DNA of 64,000 bases from Halobacillus kuroshimensis DSM 18393 (GTDB lineage Bacteria > Bacillota > Bacilli > Bacillales > Halobacillaceae). The notes under the pieces were generated by a model. It was not told the origin of the DNA. It saw only the letters and a program-made list of their open reading frames with translations, and made no database searches. The DNA is taken from contig NZ_AUDY01000008.1 of assembly GCF_000425705.1 (NCBI RefSeq), positions 186,001 through 250,000 on the forward strand, given 5' to 3'. Both the position numbers and the translations under genes were made by a program. This document shows, piece after piece, positions 51,028-59,592 of this stretch. Positions within the stretch are counted from its first letter, which is position 1, and each line of letters begins with the position of its first letter.

Positions 51028-51216
51028 ATGCAATATATGGAGAAAACGAATCAAGTGATGCTCGAACTGATATCCGGGGAACGCCTGTCATTCGGAAATT
51101 TTTCCTATGAAGAAGGTGGATTTACAGACGGAAGAAATACAATTCCTGAATGGGAAGTGCGCCAGTTTGTCCTCAACTATTTCCTGACACTGGAAAACTT
51201 GAAAATTAACGCTTAA
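51028..51216 (+). CDS. Small hypothetical protein
   Basis: About 62 residues, soluble (LELISGERLSFGNFSYEEGGFTDGR..., EWEVRQFVLNYFLTLENLK). It may start at GTG 51019, ATG 51022 or ATG 51028; AGAAAGGG upstream fits any. No family recognised. Confidence 0.6.
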   Translation: MQYMEKTNQVMLELISGERLSFGNFSYEEGGFTDGRNTIPEWEVRQFVLNYFLTLENLKINA

Positions 51217-51372
51217 AGCTGCTGATGAGACTAAACGTTTACAGTTGTAGAGGTACTCCGTGTTTTTCCTGTCCAAGGTAGTCTGAGTCCGTATCCGCAG
51301 CCTGCATTTTTGTATGAGCGGAATGTGACCATAAATACAACACGCGGGCAGCTATACGTTTAAAAAAGCTTG

Positions 51373-51403
51373 AAAACTTCTGATAAGATCAGAAGTTTTT
51401 TTG
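51373..51403 (+). terminator. Rho-independent terminator
   Basis: AAAACTTCTGAT pairs with ATCAGAAGTTTT, followed by TTTG. Confidence 0.85.
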
Positions 51404-51478
51404 TTTTATAAGAGTTTCCATGTTTGGAAGAGAGACAGATGGGTTAATGGTTCCCATAAAAAGGAAGGGGGCTCACTT

Positions 51479-52480
51479 ATGAAAAAAGTGAAGCTTGGCC
51501 GAAGTGAAGTGGAAGCTACCCGCATCGCTCTTGGAACATGGGCCATCGGCGGCACCGGATGGGGCGGGACGAACGAGGACGAATCCATCCAGACGATCCA
51601 GGCCGCTTTGAGTAAGGGTATCACGACGATAGATACGGCACCTGCTTATGGGAAAGGGTTGGCCGAGGAGCTTGTAGGAAAAGCCATCGCCTGTTCACAC
51701 GTTCCAAGAGATGAACTGGTCCTTGCTGCGAAAGGCGGGGTGGATTGGACGAGGGAAAGCAGTTGGCGGGATAGCCGGCCGGATCAACTGGAGAAGGAAC
51801 TTGCAAACAGCATGAAGCGGCTGCAGACGGATTATCTTGATATTTATCAGGTCCACTGGCCGGATCCGGATTTTCCTATCAAAGAAACGGCAGAAAAGAT
51901 GCGTTCGTTTTATGAATCCGGCCATATCAGAGCGATTGGTGTGTGCAATTTCAGTCCGGAGCAGATGGACGAGTGGCAGAATTACGCTCCCATCCATACC
52001 GCCCAGATGCATTTGAATCTGCTGCAGCGCTATCTCATTGACTGGTTCGAATACAGTCACAATCATGAAATCGCCACCCTTTCCTGGGGATCGCTTGCTC
52101 ATGGTATGCTGACAGGGAAGTTTGATAAAAATGCTTCTTTTCCGCAAAGTGACCTAAGGAGTCATATTGAGCTCTTTCAAGGGGGACGTTTTCCACAGTT
52201 GATTGAAGCTGTAGAATCCTTAGAGGAATTCGCATCTAAACGCGGCCACAGCCTCATTTCATTAGCGGTCCGCTGGCTGCTGGATCATAAGCCAGGCGCC
52301 GATGTAGCCTTGTGGGGGGCGCGGAAACCGTCCCAGCTGGAAAGAGTGGAAGAGGTGGATGACTTTCAGCTTTCCCGGGAAGAATTATTGATGATAGATG
52401 AAATGTTGTACAGCCACACGCAGGATCTGCGAAATGGATCACTGAAAGAGTACGGTCCACTTGTACGGTCTGAAATATAG
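51479..52480 (+). CDS. Aldo/keto reductase
   Basis: 333 residues of AKR TIM barrel, of the group with YhdN (general stress protein). ALGTWAIGGTGWGG, the catalytic set (Asp in TIDTAPAYGKG, Tyr in the same motif, Lys in LAAKGGVDW, His in YQVHWPDPD) is complete, with GVCNFSPEQM and NADPH-binding near WGARKPSQLERV. GGAAGGGGG precedes the ATG at 51479. The substrate is unknown. Confidence 0.9.
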   Translation: MKKVKLGRSEVEATRIALGTWAIGGTGWGGTNEDESIQTIQAALSKGITTIDTAPAYGKGLAEELVGKAIACSHVPRDELVLAAKGGVDWTRESSWRDSRPDQLEKELANSMKRLQTDYLDIYQVHWPDPDFPIKETAEKMRSFYESGHIRAIGVCNFSPEQMDEWQNYAPIHTAQMHLNLLQRYLIDWFEYSHNHEIATLSWGSLAHGMLTGKFDKNASFPQSDLRSHIELFQGGRFPQLIEAVESLEEFASKRGHSLISLAVRWLLDHKPGADVALWGARKPSQLERVEEVDDFQLSREELLMIDEMLYSHTQDLRNGSLKEYGPLVRSEI

Positions 52481-52619
52481 GTGGCAATGGATAGAGCAGG
52501 AATTTTTATAGTTCTTCCTGCTCTTATTTATGTATACCGAACGGTTTAACTGGATAATTTTTTTCAGATTGCTTATCCTGTACATAGAGAAGAAAAGAGT
52601 TGAAGGAGGTCATTCATAA

Positions 52620-53663
52620 ATGAAAGCCATGCAGGTCACAGGTTATGGTGGTATCGAAATGCTTGAAGAAAAAGAGGTGCCTGTTCCAGAACCGAAATCT
52701 GGTGAAGTTCTTATTAAGGTGAAAGCGTGTGCCATTAACAACACGGAAATCTGGATGAGAGAAGGGGCATACGGACAGGGCAGCCAATCCGGCTGGCGCC
52801 CGGAAGGTGTTCAGTTCCCGAGGACTCCAGGATCGGACATTACGGGTACGGTTGTAAAAACGGGTGATCGGGTGGAACCTTCCCTTGAGGGAGAGAAAGT
52901 CGTGTTATTCCCGTTCACATCGAGCGGAGAAGAAGGGCAGGAGCACATCTCAGAGGATATGTCCTTTATAGGCTCAGAATATGACGGGGGATATGCCGAG
53001 TATGTCGTCTGGCCGGCTGAACTTTGTATGCCGATGCCGTTGGAGGATTTCACGGAGAGTGCGGTCTTCTCCGTCAGTGGATTAACTGCATGGCATATGG
53101 TTGAACAGATTCAAATTAAGCCTGGTGAAAAAGTGATGGTGACGGGAGCCAATGGCGGCGTTGGATCTTTGAATGTCCAGATTGCTTCTCAGGTATTTGG
53201 AGCAGAGGTGATTGCTGTTGTGGGAAATCTTGATAAAGCAGAGCAGTTGAAAGAACTGGGTGCTTCTCATGTCGTTTCCTATAAATCTGATAGCCTCGAT
53301 AAAGATATTCTTGAAGCCGCCGGCGGTCCGATTGATGCTGTGCTTGATGTGGTCGGAGATGCTTTATTCCCGACTTCCCTTCAAGTGTTGAAAAAAGGCG
53401 GACGCTTCTGCACATCCGGTTCTGCAGGCGGTCAAAAGACAGAGCTCGATTTCCGTACGCTTTATTTGAAACACATTACGATGTATGGCTCTGTGCTCGG
53501 AACAAGAGAGGAATTCAAGAAGATGCTGAAAGCTATATCAGAAGGTAAATTAAAACCCGTCATTGAACGCACCTTTCCGCTTACGGGGGCGAGGGAAGCC
53601 CAGCAATTCTTTAAAGAAGCTGGAAAGCTCGGAAAAATTGTCCTGCTTCCGGAAGGAGAATAA
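52620..53663 (+). CDS. Zinc-free alcohol dehydrogenase-like / quinone oxidoreductase (MDR family)
   Basis: 347 residues. An N-terminal GroES-like domain (MQVTGYGGIEMLEEKEVPVPEPKSGEVLIKV), then the NAD(P)-binding VTGANGGVGSLNVQIASQVFGAEVIAV. The catalytic and structural zinc ligands are not present, so it is of the quinone oxidoreductase/QOR-like type. GAAGGAGG precedes the ATG. Its only Cys near the substrate side (INNTEIW in place of CGTD) confirms lack of zinc. A terminator follows. Confidence 0.88.
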   Translation: MKAMQVTGYGGIEMLEEKEVPVPEPKSGEVLIKVKACAINNTEIWMREGAYGQGSQSGWRPEGVQFPRTPGSDITGTVVKTGDRVEPSLEGEKVVLFPFTSSGEEGQEHISEDMSFIGSEYDGGYAEYVVWPAELCMPMPLEDFTESAVFSVSGLTAWHMVEQIQIKPGEKVMVTGANGGVGSLNVQIASQVFGAEVIAVVGNLDKAEQLKELGASHVVSYKSDSLDKDILEAAGGPIDAVLDVVGDALFPTSLQVLKKGGRFCTSGSAGGQKTELDFRTLYLKHITMYGSVLGTREEFKKMLKAISEGKLKPVIERTFPLTGAREAQQFFKEAGKLGKIVLLPEGE

Positions 53664-53671
53664 GAAGAAAG

Positions 53672-53701
53672 ACCGGACCCATCTGCGGTCCGGTTTTTTT
53701 G
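53672..53701 (+). terminator. Rho-independent terminator
   Basis: ACCGGACC pairs with GGTCCGGT, followed by TTTTTT. Confidence 0.9.
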
Positions 53702-53769
53702 TTTGTCATAAAGGAGGCTGTCCTTCTATGATAAGATGAAACTAAAACAAAAGGAGGGGGCAAAGCAGC

Positions 53770-54291
53770 ATGAAACAGGTGGTCGTCCTGCTTTTCTTTT
53801 TTCTTTTTTTCGGATTAGCGTCAGGGTGCAGTCAAGGGGAGAGCGTAGAAAAGGAGGAGGAAATAACTTTTGCCACCGACGCGCAGGCGGAAGCCTATTT
53901 TCTTGACGATCATGCAGAGAGTGATGTGGAAGCTATGCTGACAACGAGCGGGGAGAAATTATGGATTGTACGTTCGGGTAATCACACCTACAGCATCTTC
54001 GGATTGAAGGAAAGAAAGGAAGAGTATGCGATCGTGAGGGTTTCCGCTCAATTATCCCTTCATAATACCATCGGAGGAGGAATGGAAGTCTCCTCTCCAC
54101 ATGGAACGGACTACACGGTTTTGCTCGTGAAGAAAGAAAGAAGGAAAGACCTGGCAGGACCAGTTACAGTTACGTATCTTCCTATTTTCAATGGGGAGGC
54201 AGAAGCCGCTGTACATAACGGACACATCCTGGATGCGGAGGACGCTCATTCTGGTGAGAGCGCTGTGGAGTCCTCGGAGACGATCCAATAA
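53770..54291 (+). CDS. Lipoprotein, unknown function
   Basis: 173 residues. The signal peptide ends at a lipobox LASGC (Cys at 20), so the mature protein is anchored to the outer face of the membrane. The rest is a small beta-rich domain (FATDAQAEAYFLDDH..., SGNHTYSIFGLKERKEEYA) and an acidic tail. GGAGGGGGC precedes the ATG. No family recognised. Confidence 0.8.
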   Translation: MKQVVVLLFFFLFFGLASGCSQGESVEKEEEITFATDAQAEAYFLDDHAESDVEAMLTTSGEKLWIVRSGNHTYSIFGLKERKEEYAIVRVSAQLSLHNTIGGGMEVSSPHGTDYTVLLVKKERRKDLAGPVTVTYLPIFNGEAEAAVHNGHILDAEDAHSGESAVESSETIQ

Positions 54292-54877
54292 AGAGCATCT
54301 GGAAAGGAAGAGGGGCTTCCGGTCAGAGGCTCTTTTTTCAATGGAATAGAAAGGCGGTTCACCTACTCCATCTGCCGATAAATAGTAGAGAATTGTCGAA
54401 GGATGTGATCAGATGATAGGTAGAAGGATGCAAAGTTGCTTTAAGGACATGTTCAGGAGTTTGAGAAGCAGACAGAAAGGCAATAGATTCCCAGACCGTA
54501 AGTGTGAAAGTTCAGCACCCAGAGAGGAAAGGAGGCATCAGGAACGGTTTCTGCTGATTACTCTATACATCATGACGGACCCCTGTCGAAGTGAGTCGGC
54601 ACATTTTTAACAGCAGTTTACAAAATCTGCTTCTCTTCAAGGGGGATGCAGGTTTTTTGTATGTAAATATGACTAGTAATTCCTTTTATTTCCTTGAAAG
54701 CGTATAACTTGTGTCGATTTATTAACAATGTCTTGACTCTTCTTTGACAAAATCGTGAACGGTTGTTTGCATTTTTGTAATTTCTGATATAATTTATCAA
54801 GCGTTATGATCTATAAGAACAATATAGATTCTTAGTTTCATACTTATATAGGTTGGTTGATAGGAGGGTGAAAACTA
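54292..54877. other. Region between the lipoprotein and the quinol oxidase operon
   Basis: No convincing gene. A frame at 54413-54610 is Arg/Ser-rich without a family look. TTGTTTGC and TATAAT (54788-54793) in the last part may be the promoter of the oxidase operon, with a leader of about 80 bases. Confidence 0.4.
54763..54793 (+). promoter_or_regulatory. Possible promoter of the qox operon
   Basis: A TATAAT -10 (54788-54793) is preceded by TTGTTTGCAT; the spacing to any TTG-type -35 is 15 or 19 bases, not ideal. Confidence 0.35.
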
Positions 54878-55825
54878 ATGAAAGCTAAGCATCTTCGCAA
54901 AAGATGGTTAGGGCTGCTTCCACTTGGATTGATTTTGTTCCTTAGTGGGTGTGGGCAGCTTGAGATGACAGTGCTCGATCCCAAGGGGCCTGCAGCAGAA
55001 AGTCAATATGAACTGATAAAATATTCTCTTTGGTTTATGTTAGGCATCATCGTTGTCGTATTCGCTCTTTTTGCGTTCATGGTCATTAAATATCGTGAAA
55101 ATCGTCCCGGACGTAAAGAAAGCGATTATGCTCCGAATCTGCACGGCAATACCACGATTGAGATTATCTGGACTGTCATTCCGTTAATCATCGTAATTCT
55201 ACTGTCGATTCCGACAGTGACAACATTGTTTGATCTGGAGAAACCCGCAGAGCCTGCAGAAGGGGAAGAGGCCAAGGAGCCGCTTGTCATTCATGCAACA
55301 ACAGCCGACTGGAAATGGTTCTTCAGCTACCCTGAAGAAGACATTGAGACAGTCAACTATCTGCACATTCCGGTGGATCGTCCGATCGAATTCCATCTGA
55401 CATCCGCGGATTCCATGACAGCGTTGTGGATTCCTGCTCTAGGCGGGCAGAAATACAACATGGCTGGAATGATGAACATTCTTTACCTGGAAGCCGACGA
55501 AGAAGGCGTTTATGACGGACGTAACTCCAACTTCAACGGCGAAGGGTTCGCTGCTCAGACGTTCAAAGTTCATGCAGAACCTGAAGAAGACTTTAACAGC
55601 TGGGTCAGTGACATCCAGAACGAAGCCCCTGAACTTTCGAAAGAACAGTACGAGGAGCTTCTGAAGCCAGGCTTGACGGAAAAGGATGAATATTCGTCCA
55701 CACACCTGGAGTACTATGATCATGGTACTCATGAGGGAATGGGCTTTGTAGCCGAAAACTATGCAGAACTCTTTAAAGAGAAACTGCACCTGGATGAAAT
55801 TGAAAAACAAGAAGAATTTCAATAG
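54878..55825 (+). CDS. qoxA: Cytochrome aa3 quinol oxidase subunit II
   Basis: 315 residues. Lipoprotein signal peptide (LFLSGC), two membrane segments (about 47-70 and 95-115, IIWTVIPLIIVILLSIPTV) and the extracytoplasmic cupredoxin domain. The CuA ligands of cytochrome c oxidases (CxxxC, His, Met) are missing: the corresponding place reads GEGFAAQTFKVHAEP. That marks it as a quinol oxidase subunit. The C-terminal 70 residues are an acidic extension. AGGAGGGTG precedes the ATG. First gene of qoxABCD. Confidence 0.92.
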   Translation: MKAKHLRKRWLGLLPLGLILFLSGCGQLEMTVLDPKGPAAESQYELIKYSLWFMLGIIVVVFALFAFMVIKYRENRPGRKESDYAPNLHGNTTIEIIWTVIPLIIVILLSIPTVTTLFDLEKPAEPAEGEEAKEPLVIHATTADWKWFFSYPEEDIETVNYLHIPVDRPIEFHLTSADSMTALWIPALGGQKYNMAGMMNILYLEADEEGVYDGRNSNFNGEGFAAQTFKVHAEPEEDFNSWVSDIQNEAPELSKEQYEELLKPGLTEKDEYSSTHLEYYDHGTHEGMGFVAENYAELFKEKLHLDEIEKQEEFQ

Positions 55826-55849
55826 AACGTTAAGAAAGCAGGTGAAAAC

Positions 55850-57793
55850 ATGGGCATTACAGATATATTAGTCACCGGTGAGCCGATTATATATGCCGCC
55901 ATGGTATCCATAGCGCTTGTATCCATCGCCATTCCTGTCCTATTAACTTACTTTAAGAAGTGGGGCTGGCTCTGGCGTGAATGGCTGACGACCGTTGACC
56001 ACAAAAAAATCGGTGTCATGTACATTCTCAGTGCATTGCTGATGTTATTCCGCGGCGGCATGGACGCTCTGATGATGCGTGTCCAGCTCGCTTTTCCGGA
56101 TTTGGGATTCCTGGATTCCCAGCACTATAACGAAATTTTCACAACGCACGGAACGGTCATGATCATCTTCATGGCGATGCCGTTCCTGATCGGATTGATG
56201 AACATTATTGTTCCATTGCAGATCGGAGCCCGTGACTTCGCGTTTCCTTGGTTGAACGCCATGAGTTTCTGGTCCTTCTTCATTGGAGCGATGCTTTTCA
56301 ATATTTCCTTCGTCATCGGTGGATCACCAGATGCCGGATGGACAAGCTACACACCACTTTCCGGTGCTGCCTTAAGCCCTGGACCGGGTCAGAACTTCTA
56401 CCTGATGGGTCTTCAACTATCCGGTATTGGTACACTGGCAACGGGGATTAACTTGATGGTAACCATCCTTAAGATGCGTGCTCCTGGAATGAAGTTGTTC
56501 CATATGCCGATCTTTACATGGTCCACTCTTGTGACATGTTTCATTATCGTATTTGCGTTTCCGATCCTGACCGTTGCGCTTGCACTTCTTACGATCGATC
56601 GTATCTTCGGAGCTCACTTCTTCACGCTGACAGCGGAGGGACTTCCGATGATGTGGGCCAACTTGTTCTGGATGTGGGGACACCCTGAGGTTTATATCGT
56701 TATCCTTCCGGCTTTCGGTATCTTCTCGGAAATCATTGCCACATTCGCTAAAAAGCGTTTGTTTGGTTATCACGCGATGGTCTGGTCAATGATCATCATT
56801 GCTCTGTTAAGTTTCCTTGTATGGGTGCACCACTTCTTTACAATGGGAGCCGGAGCGTTTGTTAACTCTGTATTCTCTATATCTACGATGCTGATCGCAG
56901 TGCCGACAGGGGTTAAAATCTTTAACTGGCTTGCGACACTCTATAAATCGAAAATCGAGTTTACGGTTCCGATGCTTTGGTCTCTGGCCTTTATTCCGAG
57001 TTTCATTCTCGGCGGGGTTACAGGGGTTATGCTCGGAATGGCCGCAGCGGACTATCAGTTCCATAACTCGTACTTCCTTGTTGCACACTTCCACTATGTG
57101 CTGATTGCGGGTACAGTCTTTGCCTGCTTCGCAGGTCTTGTATTCTGGTATCCGAAGATGTTCGGTCACAAGATGAACGAACGACTTGGAAAATGGGCAT
57201 TCTGGATCTTCTTCTTTGGATTCCACGTCTGCTTCTTCCCGCAGTACTTCCTTGGTCTTGACGGAATGCCGCGCCGCCTGTTCATTACGAACGTCGTCGA
57301 GTGGCTGCCGTTGAACGTCATTTCCACAGTTGGAGCATTCGGAATGGGACTTGGTTTCATTGTATTTGTCTACAACGTCTACTACAGCTTCCGTCATGCG
57401 GAACGCGAAAAAACAGGAGATTCCTGGAACGGGAACGGCCGTACGCTCGAATGGGCGACAACGACGCCGGTACCATTCTACAACTTCGCTACCGTGCCTT
57501 ACGTGGATGAAATCGATCCTTACGTACGCATGAAAGAAGAAGGTAAGACAACCTATGACGAATCGCAGCTGAAGCCGATTCACATGCCGAGCTACAAAGC
57601 AACGCCGATTATTATGATGGCATTCCTCGGTCTTGCAAGTTTCGGTCTCGTGTTCGAATGGATGCCTGTAGCCATCTTTGGACTGATCGGTGGAGTCGCT
57701 GTTATGATTCTCCGTTCCTTCGACTATGATGACGGCTATTACGTATCTGTAGAAGAAATCAAACGCATTGAGCGAAAAGCAAGGGGGTTATGA
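55850..57793 (+). CDS. qoxB: Cytochrome aa3 quinol oxidase subunit I
   Basis: 647 residues with 14-15 membrane segments. The haem-copper ligands are present: TTHGTVMIIFMAMP for haem a, GHPEVYIVILPAFG for CuB and the Tyr, WVHHFFTMG, and HFHYVLIAGT for haem a/a3. It is the catalytic site where quinol electrons reduce oxygen to water with proton pumping. It is 24 bases after qoxA in the same operon. Confidence 0.97.
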   Translation: MGITDILVTGEPIIYAAMVSIALVSIAIPVLLTYFKKWGWLWREWLTTVDHKKIGVMYILSALLMLFRGGMDALMMRVQLAFPDLGFLDSQHYNEIFTTHGTVMIIFMAMPFLIGLMNIIVPLQIGARDFAFPWLNAMSFWSFFIGAMLFNISFVIGGSPDAGWTSYTPLSGAALSPGPGQNFYLMGLQLSGIGTLATGINLMVTILKMRAPGMKLFHMPIFTWSTLVTCFIIVFAFPILTVALALLTIDRIFGAHFFTLTAEGLPMMWANLFWMWGHPEVYIVILPAFGIFSEIIATFAKKRLFGYHAMVWSMIIIALLSFLVWVHHFFTMGAGAFVNSVFSISTMLIAVPTGVKIFNWLATLYKSKIEFTVPMLWSLAFIPSFILGGVTGVMLGMAAADYQFHNSYFLVAHFHYVLIAGTVFACFAGLVFWYPKMFGHKMNERLGKWAFWIFFFGFHVCFFPQYFLGLDGMPRRLFITNVVEWLPLNVISTVGAFGMGLGFIVFVYNVYYSFRHAEREKTGDSWNGNGRTLEWATTTPVPFYNFATVPYVDEIDPYVRMKEEGKTTYDESQLKPIHMPSYKATPIIMMAFLGLASFGLVFEWMPVAIFGLIGGVAVMILRSFDYDDGYYVSVEEIKRIERKARGL

Positions 57794-57794
57794 T

Positions 57795-58400
57795 ATGGCT
57801 GCTGAAGAACTGAAAACCGGACCATTGGAATACCGGACTCAGGAAGGACGCATGACCATTCTTGGCTTCTGGATATTCCTTGCCGCAGAAGTTGTCCTGT
57901 TTGCGACACTTTTTGCGACGTATGCCGTGTTGTACGGCCGCACAGCGGATGCGCCGACACCAATGGAACTATTTGAGCCGGGCATTGTCCTTGTCATGAC
58001 CTTCCTGCTTCTAACGAGTAGTTTTACGTGCGGTCTGGCCATTCACCAGATGCGCAGAGGGAATGTCAAAGGCCTGATGACGTGGATGATCGTCACACTT
58101 GCGCTTGGCTTTGGATTCCTTGGCTTTGAAATTTACGAGTTTGTACACTATGTGCATGAAGGAGCCAGCTTAACGTCCAGTGCTTACTGGTCTGGATTCT
58201 TCGTCCTTGCCGGAACGCACGGGCTTCACGTAACGCTCGGTACCGGCTGGGCCATCCTGCTGCTCATCCAGATTGCAAGACGCGGTCTGACGAACGTAAC
58301 GAGCCGCAAATTCTTTATCATCAGTCTTTACTGGCACTTCCTTGATGTTATCTGGATCTTCATTTTCACATGCGTATACCTCATAGGGATGGTGATCTAA
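57795..58400 (+). CDS. qoxC: Cytochrome aa3 quinol oxidase subunit III
   Basis: 201 residues, five membrane segments. LGFWIFLAAEVVLFATLFATYAVL, HQMRRGNVKGL and GTHGLHVTLGTGWAILL are typical for the QoxC/CyoC short subunit III. AAGGGGGTTATGAT precedes the ATG at 57795, two bases after the qoxB stop. Confidence 0.95.
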   Translation: MAAEELKTGPLEYRTQEGRMTILGFWIFLAAEVVLFATLFATYAVLYGRTADAPTPMELFEPGIVLVMTFLLLTSSFTCGLAIHQMRRGNVKGLMTWMIVTLALGFGFLGFEIYEFVHYVHEGASLTSSAYWSGFFVLAGTHGLHVTLGTGWAILLLIQIARRGLTNVTSRKFFIISLYWHFLDVIWIFIFTCVYLIGMVI

Positions 58401-58401
58401 G

Positions 58402-58785
58402 ATGGCAAAAACAGATAAGAAAGTACCTATGAATCACGTTATCGGTTTTGCATTGTCCCTCATTATGACACTGCTTGCTGCCTGGGCGGCCATTCAATCC
58501 GACCTGCCTGTCACTTGGGTGATCGTGTTCATCATGGTTCTCGCGTTACTACAAGCGGGCGTCCAGTTGTTCATGTTCATGCACATGACTGAAAAGGAAA
58601 GCGGTGGTGGTGCGGTTCCATGGAACATGATGTTCCACGGATTCGCTCTTGCGGCTATCCTTGTAGCCGGTTCACTCTTTACAATGTCATTCGGGTTTGA
58701 CCACGGCGATCATGGCGATCACGGGGGAGAGCACGAAGAACACATGGAGATGGATGATAGTGAAGGAGACCACAGCGGTCACTAA
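58402..58785 (+). CDS. qoxD: Cytochrome aa3 quinol oxidase subunit IV
   Basis: 127 residues, three membrane segments (about 12-30, 36-58, 75-95), then a His/Asp/Glu-rich tail (DHGDHGDHGGEHEEH...). Subunit IV helps assemble the enzyme. Its start follows the qoxC stop by one base. The His-rich tail may bind metal ions. Confidence 0.9.
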   Translation: MAKTDKKVPMNHVIGFALSLIMTLLAAWAAIQSDLPVTWVIVFIMVLALLQAGVQLFMFMHMTEKESGGGAVPWNMMFHGFALAAILVAGSLFTMSFGFDHGDHGDHGGEHEEHMEMDDSEGDHSGH

Positions 58786-58810
58786 AATACACGTGCGGGG
58801 GTGAGAAGGA

Positions 58811-59029
58811 ATGGAAAAGAGAGATGAGATCAATCAGGAAGAAGCCAGGGTCAGCCATTGGCCCTGGAAGGACCTGGTTGGGTTTATCCTATGTATTGCA
58901 TTAACAGCATTTTCACTGACAGCGGTTCTGTATTCCTCTTACCAGCCCACCTATGTATTTATGATTCTGACCGGACTGGCGTTTACACAGGCGATGATTC
59001 AGCTTGTGAAGCTCCAGCCCGGGCAATAA
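58811..59029 (+). CDS. Short QoxD-like (COX4-type) membrane protein
   Basis: 72 residues with two membrane segments that align with the first two of QoxD (DLVGFILCIALTAFSL against HVIGFALSLIMTLLAA; YVFMILTGLAFTQAMIQL against WVIVFIMVLALLQAGVQL). The third segment and His-rich tail are absent. GGGGTGAGAAGG precedes the ATG, 25 bases after qoxD. It may be an extra small subunit of the oxidase or its assembly factor. Confidence 0.7.
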   Translation: MEKRDEINQEEARVSHWPWKDLVGFILCIALTAFSLTAVLYSSYQPTYVFMILTGLAFTQAMIQLVKLQPGQ

Positions 59030-59030
59030 A

Positions 59031-59079
59031 AAAAAGACACGCCACTTCCTGACGTATCAGGAAGGGAGCGTGTCTTTTT
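59031..59079. terminator. Bidirectional terminator after the qox operon
   Basis: AAAAAGACACGC (59031-59042) pairs with GCGTGTCTTTTT (59068-59079); an inner CTTCCTGA/TCAGGAAG helix extends it. Confidence 0.9.
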
Positions 59080-59362
59080 CTTTGGCGAGATTTGCCTGAT
59101 ATCCGGGGCTTTGTTCAACCGTAGCAATGATGAACAGGATCCAGGCGATTTGTGATCCGATCAGACCCGCGTAAAACATGGACCACGTAACGGAAAAGGC
59201 TGCGGGAGCCGTGTATAGGATGATTTGGAAGTAGTACACCCACATCCCGACAAGCAGGACGGATTGGGCAACTGCAAGAGCCGGCTTTTTCAACTGTAAG
59301 AATAAAAATGGCGTAACGGTAGACAATAGAAGGAACATGACTAAGACACCCACGATATTCAT
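59057..59362 (-). CDS. Membrane protein, unknown function
   Basis: 101 residues, three to four hydrophobic segments. VLLVGMWVYYFQIILYTAPAAF and QIAWILFIIATVEQSPGYQA have no family I can name. GGAGATGAAT precedes the ATG. Convergent to the qox operon and sharing its terminator; its role in respiration is not shown. Confidence 0.65.
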   Translation of the reverse strand: MNIVGVLVMFLLLSTVTPFLFLQLKKPALAVAQSVLLVGMWVYYFQIILYTAPAAFSVTWSMFYAGLIGSQIAWILFIIATVEQSPGYQANLAKEKDTLPS

Positions 59363-59534
59363 CTCCTTTTCATTCTGTAAATGTTGAAAACGTTTTCTTT
59401 ATATTTACATTGTAACAGAAAGTTCTCATTTTGGACACAAAATGTTCGAATTTATTTCAAAAAAAGGCTTGCGCCCTTATTATACGGTGGATGGAAAGGA
59501 TTTATACATGGAGTATTAGTGACAAAAAGCAGAA

Positions 59535-59566
59535 AAGCCGCCGGGGATATCCACGGCGGCTTTGTT
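59535..59566 (-). terminator. Terminator of the CWB2 protein gene
   Basis: AAAGCCGCC pairs with GGCGGCTTT around a 12-base loop, T-rich on both flanks. Confidence 0.75.
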
Positions 59567-59592
59567 TTCCGATGGTATCCACCGGAAGGGTT

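Noticed and set aside
54413-54610. A 65-codon Arg/Ser-rich frame upstream of qoxA
   Set aside because: Composition looks random; only a weak ribosome binding site; not conserved in pattern.
56807-57583. A 258-codon minus-strand frame within qoxB
   Set aside because: Shadow of the qoxB reading frame.
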